NCBI GenBank assembly: GCA_018398805.1
Contig: JAGFBZ010002379.1
Location: 1,116,001 to 1,180,000 of the forward strand
Length of the DNA stretch: 64,000 nt
DNA from: Hirundichthys speculiger
Lineage: Eukaryota; Chordata; Actinopteri; Beloniformes; Exocoetidae
Direction of reading: 5' to 3'
In this document: in pieces, positions 13,001 through 34,100 of the stretch
How the letters are laid out: each line of letters opens with the position of its first letter
How positions within the stretch are numbered: position 1 is the first letter of the stretch
Program-made: the position numbers and the translations under genes
Notes under the pieces: generated by a model
What the model saw: only the letters and a program-made list of their open reading frames with translations
Told to the model about the DNA's origin: nothing
Database searches by the model: none

Positions 13001-13659
13001 CCTCTTTCACTTAATTTATGACCACATATACATGTAAAACATCTCTGGAGAGGAGAGGAAACCCACAATTTTAATAGACTAAAAGCAATTCTGAATTATA
13101 ATTTGTCACATTTCGGAACAGGTGTTGACTCAAACAGCTTTTCCAAATCAGGATTTTTTTTAAAAAAAGTATTCTACTAGTTTAATGACTCAGAGCATCA
13201 ACTGGAAAGCTATTCTGCATACATCACTAATTCTTTATCTCATGTGGTGTATTTAATTGAGGAAGGCATGAGAAGAAAGGCTGTAAATAACAAGCCCACT
13301 CAGTTTGCTGAAAAATGCTCTTTGCAGAATGACTAATGGCATAATAGGAGGTGGGGGTAGCTACCTGGTGATGTAATCTAGTTGCTCAAGACCTAAATGC
13401 ATGTCGGAGATTTGTTATGTTGTGCAAGTTGAAACAAAAATTAATTATACATACAGCCATGCGTGGGTGTCATTTCACACACTTCAATGGCAACAGTAAT
13501 GCAGATTCAAACAAGAAGTTGCATAAATGGCAAAGATCAAAAACCTGTTTGGAAATACTGTTTGAATCCACCCTCATGAGTGTGCGCCGAGTAGGGAATT
13601 TAAAAGGGTCTAGTTGGTGAGGATGGGTTGAATGGCGTGAATCCCAAAATGTACCCACT
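10071..13659 (-). other. Probable long 3' untranslated region of cd164
   Basis: On the minus strand the cd164 stop codon (13662-13660) is followed by 3.6 kb without another gene. An AATAAA (TTTATT on the plus strand, 10071-10076) is placed as a terminal poly(A) signal. Other minus-strand AATAAA copies exist (for example near 10630), so several ends are possible. The stretch holds long A tracts at about 10144-10166 and 11409-11434, and ORFs that look like chance. Confidence 0.45.
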
Positions 13660-22165
<8,506 letters not shown>

Positions 22166-22328
22166 GACCGCGGCCGACCTACACTTCAGCCTGTTTTAAA
22201 GAGAGATACGTCTGAGCAGGGAAACGTCAACGACGAGTCTCTGGATATTTCACTGATGCCCCGTCGTCTCGCGTCTGTGGCGTCTGCCGCTGTTGCTGCC
22301 TGCTAGCTCGACACTTCCTACTTGACAG

Positions 22329-22338
22329 GTCATGTGAC
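22329..22338. promoter_or_regulatory. CLEAR/M-box-like E-box GTCATGTGAC upstream of cd164
   Basis: GTCATGTGAC is a one-base variant of the CLEAR consensus GTCACGTGAC. It lies about 165 bp upstream of the cd164 ATG in a GC-richer promoter stretch. TFEB/TFE3/MITF factors bind such sites in lysosomal genes, and CD164 is a lysosomal membrane protein, so a regulatory role is reasonable but inferred. Confidence 0.5.
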
Positions 22339-22339
22339 G

Positions 22340-23850
22340 CTTCTTATGGGAGGGGTGACAAACATCAGTCTGCGTGAGGGCTTTGCACGTCAGAGAAGGA
22401 AAACACAGGGCCGGAACCAGACGTCGAATTTATCCTGGAAACACTGCTCAAAAACACCCCGTAAAGAAAAAAAAAAAATTAGCTGTGACCCAATACGAAG
22501 TCATAAACCCCGCAGTGTTAGTTCTGCAGATAAACGCTAACGTCCGAGGCTGGACTGACCCGCTGGAGCACAATGAGCCTCCTAGTGGTCAGACTCATTA
22601 TTGCTGAGCAATTCATGGTTTGTTCAGAGGTTAGGACAGATTACTTATGAGTTTTGCCTGGTATCCAAAATAATAATAATAATAATTACATGGTACATTT
22701 TAGATTGCAAGTTTAAACGTCTCTTGCATTTTATTATAATGCAAACAAATGCGTTTTGTGTATAGATTATTTTCAGTTTATCAAACTAAATTGTACTCAA
22801 ATAAAACAGCCACAAATTAAGTATATATTCTACAATATCCCTCTGTTTGTTTGCTGTAAATGTAAGGTGTTGTTGGGGAAGTGCATTACAATGTTCATTA
22901 GCATTTTCATTGGAAATAAAAGGGAATAAAAACTCCATTATCTATACAGCATCAATAAGAACAGTCAGGTTTTACTACTAAACTGGAAGCCTTGGGTCAT
23001 AAACTTTGATATACAATAACATGGCACTTTTAACTGGATAAATTATTCATACAAGCACTCTGGAAGTAAACATATGTACTTTTAATTGTTTTTCTATGCA
23101 AGGGTGAGAGATGTAGTTAAAATGTCATGAATTAATCACTGGCAATATAATTAATATATATATAATAGAAAAAATATATATATATATATATATATAAATC
23201 ATGTACAGTTTAATTAAGATTGATTTCCAACATAATCTGGAATGATCATAGTTACATATTTTTGTAACATGATAATGTCAGATTATTCTATTGTAATCCA
23301 TTACCACCCAATCCCAAGCACAATGCGGACAAGATATGTCACAGGTTTTGGGTTATAATATGGATACTTAAAGATGCACCTTTAATGAAATAAGTAAACA
23401 GTTAACCATAATCTCTCTTTCAGTTTCTCTGTTTTGAATTTATCTTTCCCAGCATCACGCAAGACAAGCATATGTTTAAAAAAACATAACATCTATTAAA
23501 GACCCAGATTTTTTCCATGAAGTTTAATAAAAGGTAAAAATAGAGATGTGACACAACTCCAATGTAAGCATTATAACATGTATAAAAGTCTTTATATGTG
23601 AAAATATCATTGCACTTACAAAGATAATCAGAAAACCTTGAAAAGTAATGGAGAGCTGAATATCAAGATGTATTTGTGGCCTTTCTTATACTGCAAACAT
23701 AAAGCAATTTAACAGCAAATGTGAAATTTTTTGAGAAAAAAAAGAGTTGTATGTACACAGATTAAAGTTATCTTAAACATAACTTTGTTTGCTGCATCAA
23801 AAACATTGAGAAGCATGCTCAAGGACGCATCAGAAATAAATGATTAGGAG
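22340..23850. other. Intergenic region between ppil6 3' end and cd164 promoter
   Basis: Mostly AT-rich. It includes an (AT)n tract around 23150-23197. The ppil6 3' untranslated region should lie just below 23851. No additional gene is seen. Confidence 0.5.
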
Positions 23851-26800
23851 CTATGGTTTAAATACACCACAAGCTGCTATTCTGCATGCACACTTGGGTC
23901 TTTCATTGCAAGTTGGGGCCTCTTCTAGTTTCCTCAGGATGCTGAAACCCTCAACAACTTGACTAAAATTAAAAAAAAAAGGACATTTGTTAAATGTTTT
24001 TTACAAGAACTGAGATCATCAATAATTTAGTAATAAAGTGGTAAAGTCCATGTAAAAGCACAAACCCAAAGGCAACGTAGGTCCTGTCCATCCAGGGTGT
24101 TGGCTGCAAGGTGATGTAGAACTGGGATCCATTGGTGTGGGGACCCTTACTGGCCATTCCTAGAATGCCTCGCTTAGAGTGGGAAACAGCAAAGGTTTCA
24201 TCTGGATGTGGGACAGTTAAGTGGATAAACGTATAATTAATGTATACCCTTGCTCAGTTATGTTATCATCATTATAATGTCTTTGTCTGTACCTTCAAAC
24301 GTTGGTCCATAGATTGACTGTCCACCATCACCTTTACTTCCAGGAGAAATATCTACAAAATTTAGAGGCACTAACTTTACTGTGAGACCAGAACTATAAC
24401 ATTACAACAGACAAATTTTAGAATATGTTACTGCTGTAACCTTACATCATCAATGTTCTCTGTGAACAATAAATGAATAGTATGGATGTAGCCATGCATT
24501 TAGACATATGCGCCATTTATTTGGCTTAAATATGTGGTCATGGTTTCAAATCATTACACTCTTATGTTCCCTTTAAACAAGAGATGATGGCATAACTGAA
24601 TTCATAATAATCGTGTCAAAATTAACAACACTGACATCTGATTCATGTCTTTGGCTTCAACTGTATCATGTGCAGAGATGACTAATCAAAGATTAAAATC
24701 CCAACGGCTACAGGAGGATGTCAGATGATGCACTCTATCATACATGAGTGGAATTTTAATGACACCCTTGAAAACTAAGTAGTGACTGAGTTGGCCCCCA
24801 GAGTACCTCCACCTTGCACCCAACCATTTGGCACAATTCGATGAAACAGTGAGCCCTTGTAGCAGAGCGGTAGGCCACTCTGCGTCAGCCCTTGCTCTCC
24901 TGAGCACAGAGCCTCAAAATTCTTTGCTGTCTTTGGACACACATCTGAGAAAAGCTGAGGAGAGGACGAGGATTGTGCTGTGATTACATTATGTTCTGTG
25001 GTCGTCGTCCGTTTTACTATACCTCATATTTAAACATTTTATGTTCAGTTAGCTCCGATGTTAAATGATATGAAAACATGCGGAATTTGTTCATTTGAAT
25101 CCAGTTTGCCTTACCTCAAACAATAATCTCCCCACTTCTTCTCCTGCTATGTCAATGTCCATGAAGACAAACTGATGCTATAATGACAGAACAGAGGGAT
25201 GCTTATGTAGACCAATTTGCCAATTTGGAATAATCATAATATTTCAATAACATTTTTTAACTAGCAAAGAAAGGCATTCAGAAAGTGAAACAATTGATTA
25301 ATACATTTATATTAGACACACGTTACCCTTTTTTGTATGTGTTAATACATTTAAGAGTATAAATCCATCTCCTTTGCATCTTTATCCTGTTGAAGTTGCA
25401 GGTTAAATTGCCTCTCAAATAAAATAAAGACAAATAGGTCTAACCTGTGCTGTATCTCCAATGTTCAGAAGACCAGAATTAACCTATTAATTAATTTTAA
25501 TCAATTTTAATTTGTTTATACCATCAAATGAGCACAGTTGAGATCTTAAAGCCATGAGAACAACCGGAGTGTATTAAAAATGCCTTTGTCAAAAAAAAAG
25601 AAAGAACAAATCCAAAGGCTACAAGGTGATCTCCAGAGATCTTAAAAGGCAGTTAAAAAATATATAAACAGTAGATAAAACAGTTACTACACTTCTGGTG
25701 TATGACACAAGGAAGAAACAGCGAGGGGAGTCTGCAGTTGTGATGCAATTTCATTGTTAAAAAAACACCATGCATGAACTCTGAACAGGTTCAGACTGAC
25801 CTGGTACACTGTGGAAGTGGTGCTTTGAACACATACCATACACGGCAAGCTGCACCACGACTGGCTACACAACTATTGAGCAATAAAGGCACAAAAAGGT
25901 AAGACTTGATGTTTTGTCAGAATCATGTTACTCATACTGCCTTCAGGGGATTGTGTTCCAAAGGGGGACAAAACCAAAGTACAGCTGTTTGAGAATGCAG
26001 TGCATACGTTTGTTTAAAGTGATCAAAGAACAACAACAACAACAAAAATATTAAAGCAAAGAGCACCCTAATTACAGTAATCACATCTTGGATATTCTAT
26101 CTTGCTATGGATAGGTCACCACCTATCAGTAAAAGGGTACCGGACATTTCTCGAAACAAGAGACATTAGAGGCTGTCATCGTTGCCCAAGGCTCTGCAAC
26201 ATAGTACTGAAGTGAGCGGTACCAATAATTTGCATGTTTTCTTTTTTTAAATGCCATAGAAGTTCTGTTTTGACTCATTTTGATCAGTAAATGAGTGTTT
26301 ATTTTATTGAAATATTATGATAATGCATAATTGGTTAATTGGAAAAAAATGACATCTATATTTTATATAAAGAATTCTGTACATTAAACTCAAGGCTATA
26401 ACAAGAAATCTGATCAGAACTAAAGGTCACAACAGGTAAGCCTGTTATTTAATAATATATAACTAAATCATGTACGGTAAACAAAGACATACTTCAGTTT
26501 ACCTATTGCAGAAATGGAAATTATTGTTCTACAGTTATTTGGTGCTCATAATTGTTATTGATGTCACTTTGGTGTTGACTTGCCCCAGTTTTCCGGAGAT
26601 GTTTGACGTAGAAGTCCTCAGTGAGAGCCATGTAGAAACCCTGCGGCTGAGTGAAAGTGAAATTCCACTGCTTGTTGGCCCAGCTGGCAAGATCCTTTTC
26701 ATTACCAAGGAGAAGGCCGTTCAGAAAGCACATTAGGCTGCTGGAGTACTGCCACACTTCACCACACAGCTCCTTGAATCAGAAGTTTGGAACAAATGTT

Positions 26801-27733
26801 GTGTTGTGATTCAGCACCTTCCAAACTACAAACAACAGCAGTATTTTTGCTGTGGCAGCATAGAGCATCAAAGCAACTGCTGCAGTTTGCACAGTCATCC
26901 CTATTATTTATAACAGTGTTATCATGTCTTATCTAAAACGATGTCATCAATGTGAAGCAAGTTACTGCATTTCTTTTAAAGATTATTAAAACAAAATTTA
27001 CAATATATGATAAAACCAAATAATTATTTGTCAAGCCCCTTTTCCGGATATGAAAATGAGTTTCTAAACAAAAAACTTGCTTTTGATTACAGTTCTTAAT
27101 CTTTTGGGAACTGACAATATTAGCTGTTCCAGTTTTTCAGGAAAAATCTTCTCCATTCTTGCTGAAATTGTAATTTCAGCGGCTCAGCTGTCTGTGGTCA
27201 TCAACAGATCTGGATCTGTTGGTCTGCAGGCAGGGCTGTGTCTCATCAGTACAGGTGTCATGGCCCTTTCTAAGACAAAAACACACAAGCTTGTACATCT
27301 GTGCTATGTGGCTCATTTTCTAATAGTTTTTCCATGATTTTATTATGCTTTTCTTACTGAAACAGCCGATTTCTAGTGAATAAAAATATCTGAATACTTC
27401 TACCTCTGGTTAGGAGTAGCTGAAAAAAAAGTATATCTTTCCTCTTTTTTTTAATGGAAAAGGTTAACATACCCTTTTCTTGTTGCAAAGATATGTGTGC
27501 CAATCAAATTCAAGAAGCGGCTGAATACTGGGGTCCAGAAATGCCTCCGGAAACCTCTGTTTTAGTTCCTGCGGTGACAGACATAGCAGTTGTTAGTGCG
27601 GAGGTAAAAAAATAAAAAAAATAAACGAATAACGGGTTGAAACATAATCCTTTACCTCGGCAATATTTTTGGCAACATGAAAATCGGGGTCTTTAATTAA
27701 GCCGACAATTTCTAAGTGCATTTGCGATCCCAT
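23851..27733 (-). CDS. ppil6: Peptidyl-prolyl isomerase-like 6 (divergent cyclophilin), 8 exons, intact
   Basis: Minus-strand exons: 27733-27656, 27568-27473, 26772-26584, 25177-25115, 24954-24807, 24352-24293, 24201-24066, 23962-23851. They make 882 nt and 293 residues. Residues 1-120 form the PPIL6-specific N-terminal region ([29 protein letters not shown]). Residues 122-293 form a cyclophilin fold ([63 protein letters not shown]). Against human cyclophilin A, Arg55 and Gln63 are kept (R181, Q189) and Trp121 is kept (W248), but Phe60 is Gly, Phe113 is Tyr and His126 is Tyr, so isomerase activity is doubtful. Intron 3 uses a GC donor (GGG|GCAAGT); any GT alternative breaks the frame. PPIL6 is reported as a ciliated-cell gene, and an X-box lies at its start. 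It diverges from gen1. Confidence 0.96.
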
Positions 27734-27763
27734 TGCTGGTCAATCCGTAAAAAAAAAAGTTTC

Positions 27764-27777
27764 GTTTCCATAGAAAC
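27764..27777. promoter_or_regulatory. RFX X-box GTTTCCATAGAAAC at the ppil6 start
   Basis: An inverted-repeat X-box (GTTTCC-AT-AGAAAC) lies 31 bp upstream of the ppil6 ATG. RFX factors bind this type of site in ciliary genes, which fits ppil6. Confidence 0.65.
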
Positions 27778-27800
27778 AACTTCATGAGGGCGCTTAAATA

Positions 27801-27808
27801 TGACGTCA
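27801..27808. promoter_or_regulatory. CRE site TGACGTCA in the ppil6-gen1 divergent promoter
   Basis: A perfect palindromic cAMP response element lies between the two divergent start codons, 68 bp from ppil6 and about 358 bp from gen1. CREB/ATF binding is inferred. No TATA box is evident on either side. Confidence 0.55.
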
Positions 27809-28165
27809 GTTTAAAAAGTCGTCAGGCCTCGACCGACTTCGTGATATTGTTACCTTTTACGCTATGTTTTTTTATTGTACAATAAATTTAATGACAGTTT
27901 AAACACTATATCAACACAGTGAACGTCTATTAACTATTTTCATTGACTTAAAACCCAACGTGTCCTTCATGTTCAATGTAGAGACAATCAGCACGACACC
28001 AATCCAGAGTAGTAGAGAGGTCCTCAGTGAATGTGAACGCAGCCCAACGGCGCCAGCATTTGAAATCCCAGACAGGTCGTCCTGCTTTGCGTTGTTCAGT
28101 TTTTACATTTTCAGTACACGTATTTATGTTGAATCACCTGCAAATTCCTTCAGCTGCAATCAGTC

Positions 28166-31100
28166 ATGGGTGTTCACGGATTTGTGGTCTATCGTTGAGC
28201 CGGTTCGCGAATCGGTGCCGCTATATAGTTTGAGCGGAAAGACGCTGGCAGTGGACCTAAGTTTATGGGTGTGCGAAGGCTCAGCATGTCCAGGCTATGA
28301 TGGGGAGAGTTACGAAGCCACACTTGAGGTAATGCTCACATACTGATTCATTATGCCGCTTGGTTTAGTCAAGCTTGGTTTTTTTTTTAATCCATTAAAA
28401 CCAGTTCAACGTTTCATGTGTCCAGGAATTTATTTTTTCGAGTCTCGTCGCTCACCCTGATGGGGATCAAAGCTCGTCTTTGTCATGGAAGGAGAAGCTC
28501 CCAAGCTTAAAGCAGAAACGATGAGCAAGAGGACGCAATCAAGATACGGAGGATTCAGAAAGACCTCTGCTTCTAAGTCTGCTACAAACACCAGCAGAGG
28601 GCGCTTTAAGGCTGTACTTCGAGAGGTTTGTTGTCCTGCTCTCTCGTGATCGCACACCTTGAATGACGTTTTCCCAGCGCCCCGTCCTTCCTCCTGTCAT
28701 TCCTCCTGTCATTCCTCTGTGTAGTGTGCAGAGATGTTGGATTACCTGGGTGTCCCCTGGGTGACGGCTGCCGGGGAGGCTGAGGCCATGTGTGCTTACC
28801 TGGACTCGCAAGGTTTGGTGGACGGCTGCATCACCAACGATGGAGATGCATTCTTATATGGGGCCCGGACAGTGTACAGGAACTTCAACATGAACAGTAA
28901 AGTATGATGAACTTAAAATCTACAGAAAGTCGAAACTTAAATTACCAATGCCTTACTGTTCAAATCAAAAACCCATCTATAGTTCCACTTGTCCAAATAC
29001 CACTTTTCCAGGTAGTACCAAAATAAAACCCTGTGATCTTTGATTGATGACTTTCTTGACCTTCTGTCTGTAGAGGTTTATTAGAATGAGATCAGGCAGC
29101 GCAGCATCACTATAATGGGGATCACCAGTGCTAGTTTCAGTCATGTATGTACTCTTTGTTAACTTAAATTTTGTTAAATAAGGCTTGAGTTTAAAGATGT
29201 GTGCTCTGCTTTAAAATTGCTTTAAAATAGTTATTACATATATATACACACCTGAACAAAATTTTAAGACCAGTCAAAAAATTGCAAGAATTTACATTTT
29301 GCATTGTTGGAACTTAAAAGGGTTCTAAGTACCATTTCAAAATGCAAAAAGAAGAAATGGGAGTGAGACTAAAAAAAAAAATTCACAATCTATTGCAAAC
29401 AACATTTAAACTGAAATTGGCTTTTCTTCAGCAGATCAGCCTTTAAGAAGACAAAATCTGCACAAAAATGTGAATTCAGTGTCATTATCTGTTAGGTATT
29501 CACACTGTCAGGACCTCCTGATGGAAAGGGGGAAACAAAAGCTCCCACTTTTTGAACGTGGTCAGATTGTTGAGCTGCATAAACAAGGCCTCTTGCAATT
29601 TGTCATCGCTGCTGAGGTTGGACGCCTTAAGACACTCATTTTGAATTTCTTATAAGACTGGTGCTGACTCCAGCCCAATAACCTGGCTTTAAGGACAAAA
29701 AAACGTCCTCAAAGGCCTCATCTCCATCAATGCCACAAAATTACCCATTTGGACTTTGCAAGAAAGCACCAAACATGGGAGATTGAAAGTTGGAAGAAAG
29801 TCTTATTCTCTGATGAGAAAACATTTAACCTTGACGGTCCTGATGGCTTCCAATGTTACTGGCATGATAAGGAGAACCACTTGAGATGTTTTCTACGCAG
29901 CATAGTGGAGGGGGCGCCATCGTGATCTGGGGTACTTTTTCCTTCATTGGAACAATGGAGCTTCAGGTTGTGCAGAGGCGTCAAACGGTGGCTGGCTGTG
30001 TGAAGATGTTGCAGGAGGTTCTGGGTTTTTTTTTGAGCTATGGTCTTAAACTTTTGATCTGCTGATGAACAGCATATTTTAGTTTAACTGTTGTTTGCAA
30101 TAGATTGCTTACTCAAATATTTTTTCAACTGGTCTCAATAAATATATATATATATGTTTGTATGTATGTATGTATATGTGTGTCTGCACACAGACTATAT
30201 ACACACACACATATATGTGTGTGTATGTGTAACGCTATTGTGACAGGTCTGTTTTATTTGAATGCATCCATCTTTCTTTACTGTTTTTTTTCTGTCATTG
30301 TCCTCCAGGACCCCCAGGTGGACTGTTACCAGACCGCTCGAGTGCAAACAGACTTACATCTGTCCAGAGAAAATCTTGTTGGTCTCGCCATCTTTCTTGG
30401 GTGTGATTACATTCCTAAGGTGGGGACAGCACAGTCACCTGAAAAAATTCTAAATCAAAATGACTCATGTGAATGAATTATACTTTATGTACATCTTCAT
30501 GTTTCCCTAAGGGCGTACCAGGTGTTGGCAGAGAGCAGGCACTGAGGCTTATACAGACACTGAAAGGACAATCCCTTTTGCAAAGGTCGAACACACTTTA
30601 CACAGCCTGCAGATTCTTTTTCTTGCTCTTTTTGTTGTTGAACCCCCTGCGTCGCAAGTGTATTTCTGGTTATGTATGAAACCTTTCTCCCGTCTTTAAA
30701 GGTTCATCCAATGGAAGGAGGAGAGTATGGAAATGTTTGATGTAGCTGTGAAGAAAGTTCCTCACTGCAACATATGTCAGCATCCTGGTGAGTGATGCCT
30801 TGCTTTGAACTGTGACCCCTGTTAGTGACCATGATGAGAGGTAGAAAGCAAAGTAGTAGTGACGTGTGTCATTTTACTACTCCAAGCCTGTCGGTCAGTC
30901 TGTCATGTTCAAGTATACACATGCATTAGGGATTTCAGACTACGAGACACCTCCCTGATTTCTCTTTGGATTTCAGGGTCAGCCAAGGCACATGAGCGCG
31001 GTGGTTGTGGGCTCTGTGATAGTAAACAATTCTGTCAACCTCAGGACTTTGACTATCAGTGTCCCTGTGACTGGCACCGCTTCGAAAAGACCCGCCAGGC

Positions 31101-34100
31101 CTTGTCTCTCGAAGCAAACATTAGGAGGTATGATCATCTTTCAATTTGCAAAAATTAAAATTTTAGTACAGTGATGAAAGATTTAAAAAATAAATGAATA
31201 CAATGATGGAAAGAATAAAGGAAAACTGGATAATTTTCACATAATGCAGATTGTGCAATTGTTCACATACTCCCTTCTTCATTTTTGGCAAAATCAGTAT
31301 ACACTAGTAGTGTAGTATGTTGTTTTAGAGACTGGTGTTATTTGTTGAAGCACTGTTGTGTTGTTCACACTCACCAAACCCTCCCAGCTTCTGCCATAAG
31401 ATCACTGAAAAACTGTAGAAGCCCGCAAAATCCTAAAGGTCTTTACGAATGTAGTATTTCCATTAGCTCTAAATTATAAGCTTAGTCTTCAGAGCAAAAT
31501 TTAAGAATTTCATCACCAATATTCTTTCTTGGCTCAAACAGCTAATTATGCACTGGGTTTGACTGAACTGAAATTTGTTCTCAAAATCTGTGAAACTAGA
31601 AATATAATTAGCTACTCAGCAGTTTTGGCTGAACGTTAAAAAAAAAAATCATCATTTACTCCATAAATGTGGGGAAAAAAATCTATAAGTCCACAATAAT
31701 GTTAATGACGCTTATACTACAATAAATAAATTAATATATTTATTTATTGTAGCATTAGCATAATCAGAAGTTATTAAGTTTGGTGTTGTTCATTAATTTT
31801 TGTAGCTGAAAAAATTAGCTTTTAAGGAAGTTTTGTTTCCCACAGAAGAATTACAGATTTGTTAAACTCCTTCAAATAAAAGCTTTAAAAGGTATTCTGT
31901 TGCAACATCATTGCTAATTTCTTCAAAGTTTAACCTGATTTCTTTTTCAGGAAAACACTGGCAAGTCAACAGTTCCCGTTTACAGAGGTACCTTAATTTG
32001 TTATCCAATTTTTTAATAACTAATTTCATAATCCGAGTCTTTTTTTTTACAAATACTAGAACTTCATCTTGCAGATCATTAGTGAGTTTCTGATTCCAAA
32101 GGATAAACCTGTGTTGCATTTTAAGAGGAGGCAGCCAAACATGGTGTTGATGCAGGTAACGTGTACAGAAAACAGGTTCTGTTAAAGGTCTAATTATCCA
32201 TTTGGTGAGCCGCATGTGATTTGTTTTTTCTTTCTTCTCTCCTTACTAGAGTTTTGCCTTTGAAAAGATGGAGTGGCCAAAGCACTACACCAGTGGAAAG
32301 GTTTTAGTCTTGATGACCTACACTGAGTTAATGAACAGAAAATATGGAAGGGATGTGCCCAACCAAGTCAAGCCCATTCGGTAGTTTTACAATTTCTAAA
32401 GTAAAACGCAAACAAATAAAAGCAGAAAGTATTACTGAGATGGTGTTTATTTTTAAGTTTATAGTACATACATCACAGAAAGACATTACAGGTTTTAACA
32501 CTTTTTTTTTCTTCTTTAAAAGGATATTGAAACCAAGAGTCAGGAATGCTGTTGCTTGCTTCGAAGTCATTTGGAAAACGCCGGGTTAGTACAAATAATC
32601 ACACCCTATTTATTCAGTGATGCTGATTCATATTGCCCTTTCAGTCTTGTGATGTAAGATCAGGAAAAAAAAATAGTATTCATGAGTTGAGTGACACGAC
32701 TGCTTCGCTAAGTGGCAGTCGGGGTGCAGGGAGTTCGTCACCAGGTTGTCTTTAGTGACTGGCTGCGAGGTGGGGTTCAGAGGTGACAGATCAGTCACAA
32801 CAACCACGAGGTGCCGAAGTGGCTTCCTCCCTGAGCTGGGAAATATACTATATCAAAGTCCCGTCTGACATGACTGGCCTGAGAAAGTCTCAATCAACTA
32901 ACTCAGATTGTGGTTCCTTAACATAATACATCTAAAAAAAAAAAAAAAAAGAAAGAAAGGAGCTTTTCCTTTTTCTTTTCGAAGCACATAATTCCTACAA
33001 ATGATAGTATATTCTACATTAATAATATCCAAAGTCACTGATTAAAATGGAAACATAGTAACACTGGTGATGTAATTTATGCCCTTAAACTGTAGCTTTG
33101 TTTGTTTAACATTTCACAAAATTTGTAGTAAGGAGATTTTTATTTAACTCCATCACATTGTGTGCTGAAAAATTTCAATTAATTCTTTTTTTTTTCTCCC
33201 AGCTTCCTCAGGATTTATTAATCAAAGACTGCTGAAATGACATGTTCAGCTCCAATGCAGAGCTAAGAAAGTGAACCATATCTCTTTTTATGAAGTAAAT
33301 AACAGTTATTCATGCATGCCTTCTTTTCTTCAGAACATTATGTGTTTCCGGAGGATTGCCCTGCAGAAAACCAGCATGAGGTGAGGACCGTGGAGGAAGA
33401 GTCTCTCTTTCGTCTGGCCTTCCCAGAGCTTGTAGAAAGCTATATGAGAAGCAAAGCTTTAGCTGAAGAAAACAAAACCAAAAGTAAGTAAATTATATCC
33501 ACCTTAAAAGTACATTATTTCATTAACATGCAGTATTAACAATAGTGGATTTACCCGTTAAAATGTCTTTGAAATGAATCCCATTTTGTACTTGATGTGG
33601 GTACATTTTCTACAATTTCCAACACTGAGCTGACTGGGACGTCCAGATCAAAGCCACCTGGTAGTTTTACTTGTTTTTCGAGGCTGTCTATTACAGCTGC
33701 TCTGACACCTGAGAATGTAGAGTTTGGTTTTACCAGCTCACACCAAAGGCTTTAATGTAGCTGTGAGGTGTCTGTCTCACAGACTAGATGTCAGTTTATA
33801 CTGCAGGCCGAGGTGCCCACTTGGTACTCATGCTTCCTATTTCGTGTGTGTGTGTGTGTGTGTGTCATGGTGGACAAAATGTAAACAAAGATGGGATGCA
33901 ATAATTTGCAAAGCATTAGCAATGGATTTTATATTATTGATTAAAATGGGCATTTCAACAGTTTGGGCTTGCCTTGTCATATTTGGTTGTTTTAAAATGT
34001 GCCAGAGGTTTTCAGTGAGTTGGTAAATCCTCAAATCTTTTTTTTTTTTTTTTAGATGTGAAGCTGGCACTATATTCAGAGGGGGGAACACTGTTAAAAT

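Noticed and set aside
26580..26772. Apparent +1 frameshift in ppil6 exon 3
   Set aside because: It disappears if the intron uses the GC donor GCAAGT, which gives the family's exact residue spacing.
32680..32950. GC-richer patch ending in an A tract in gen1 intron 11, possible SINE
   Set aside because: No A/B-box promoter, clear termini or target duplication could be identified.
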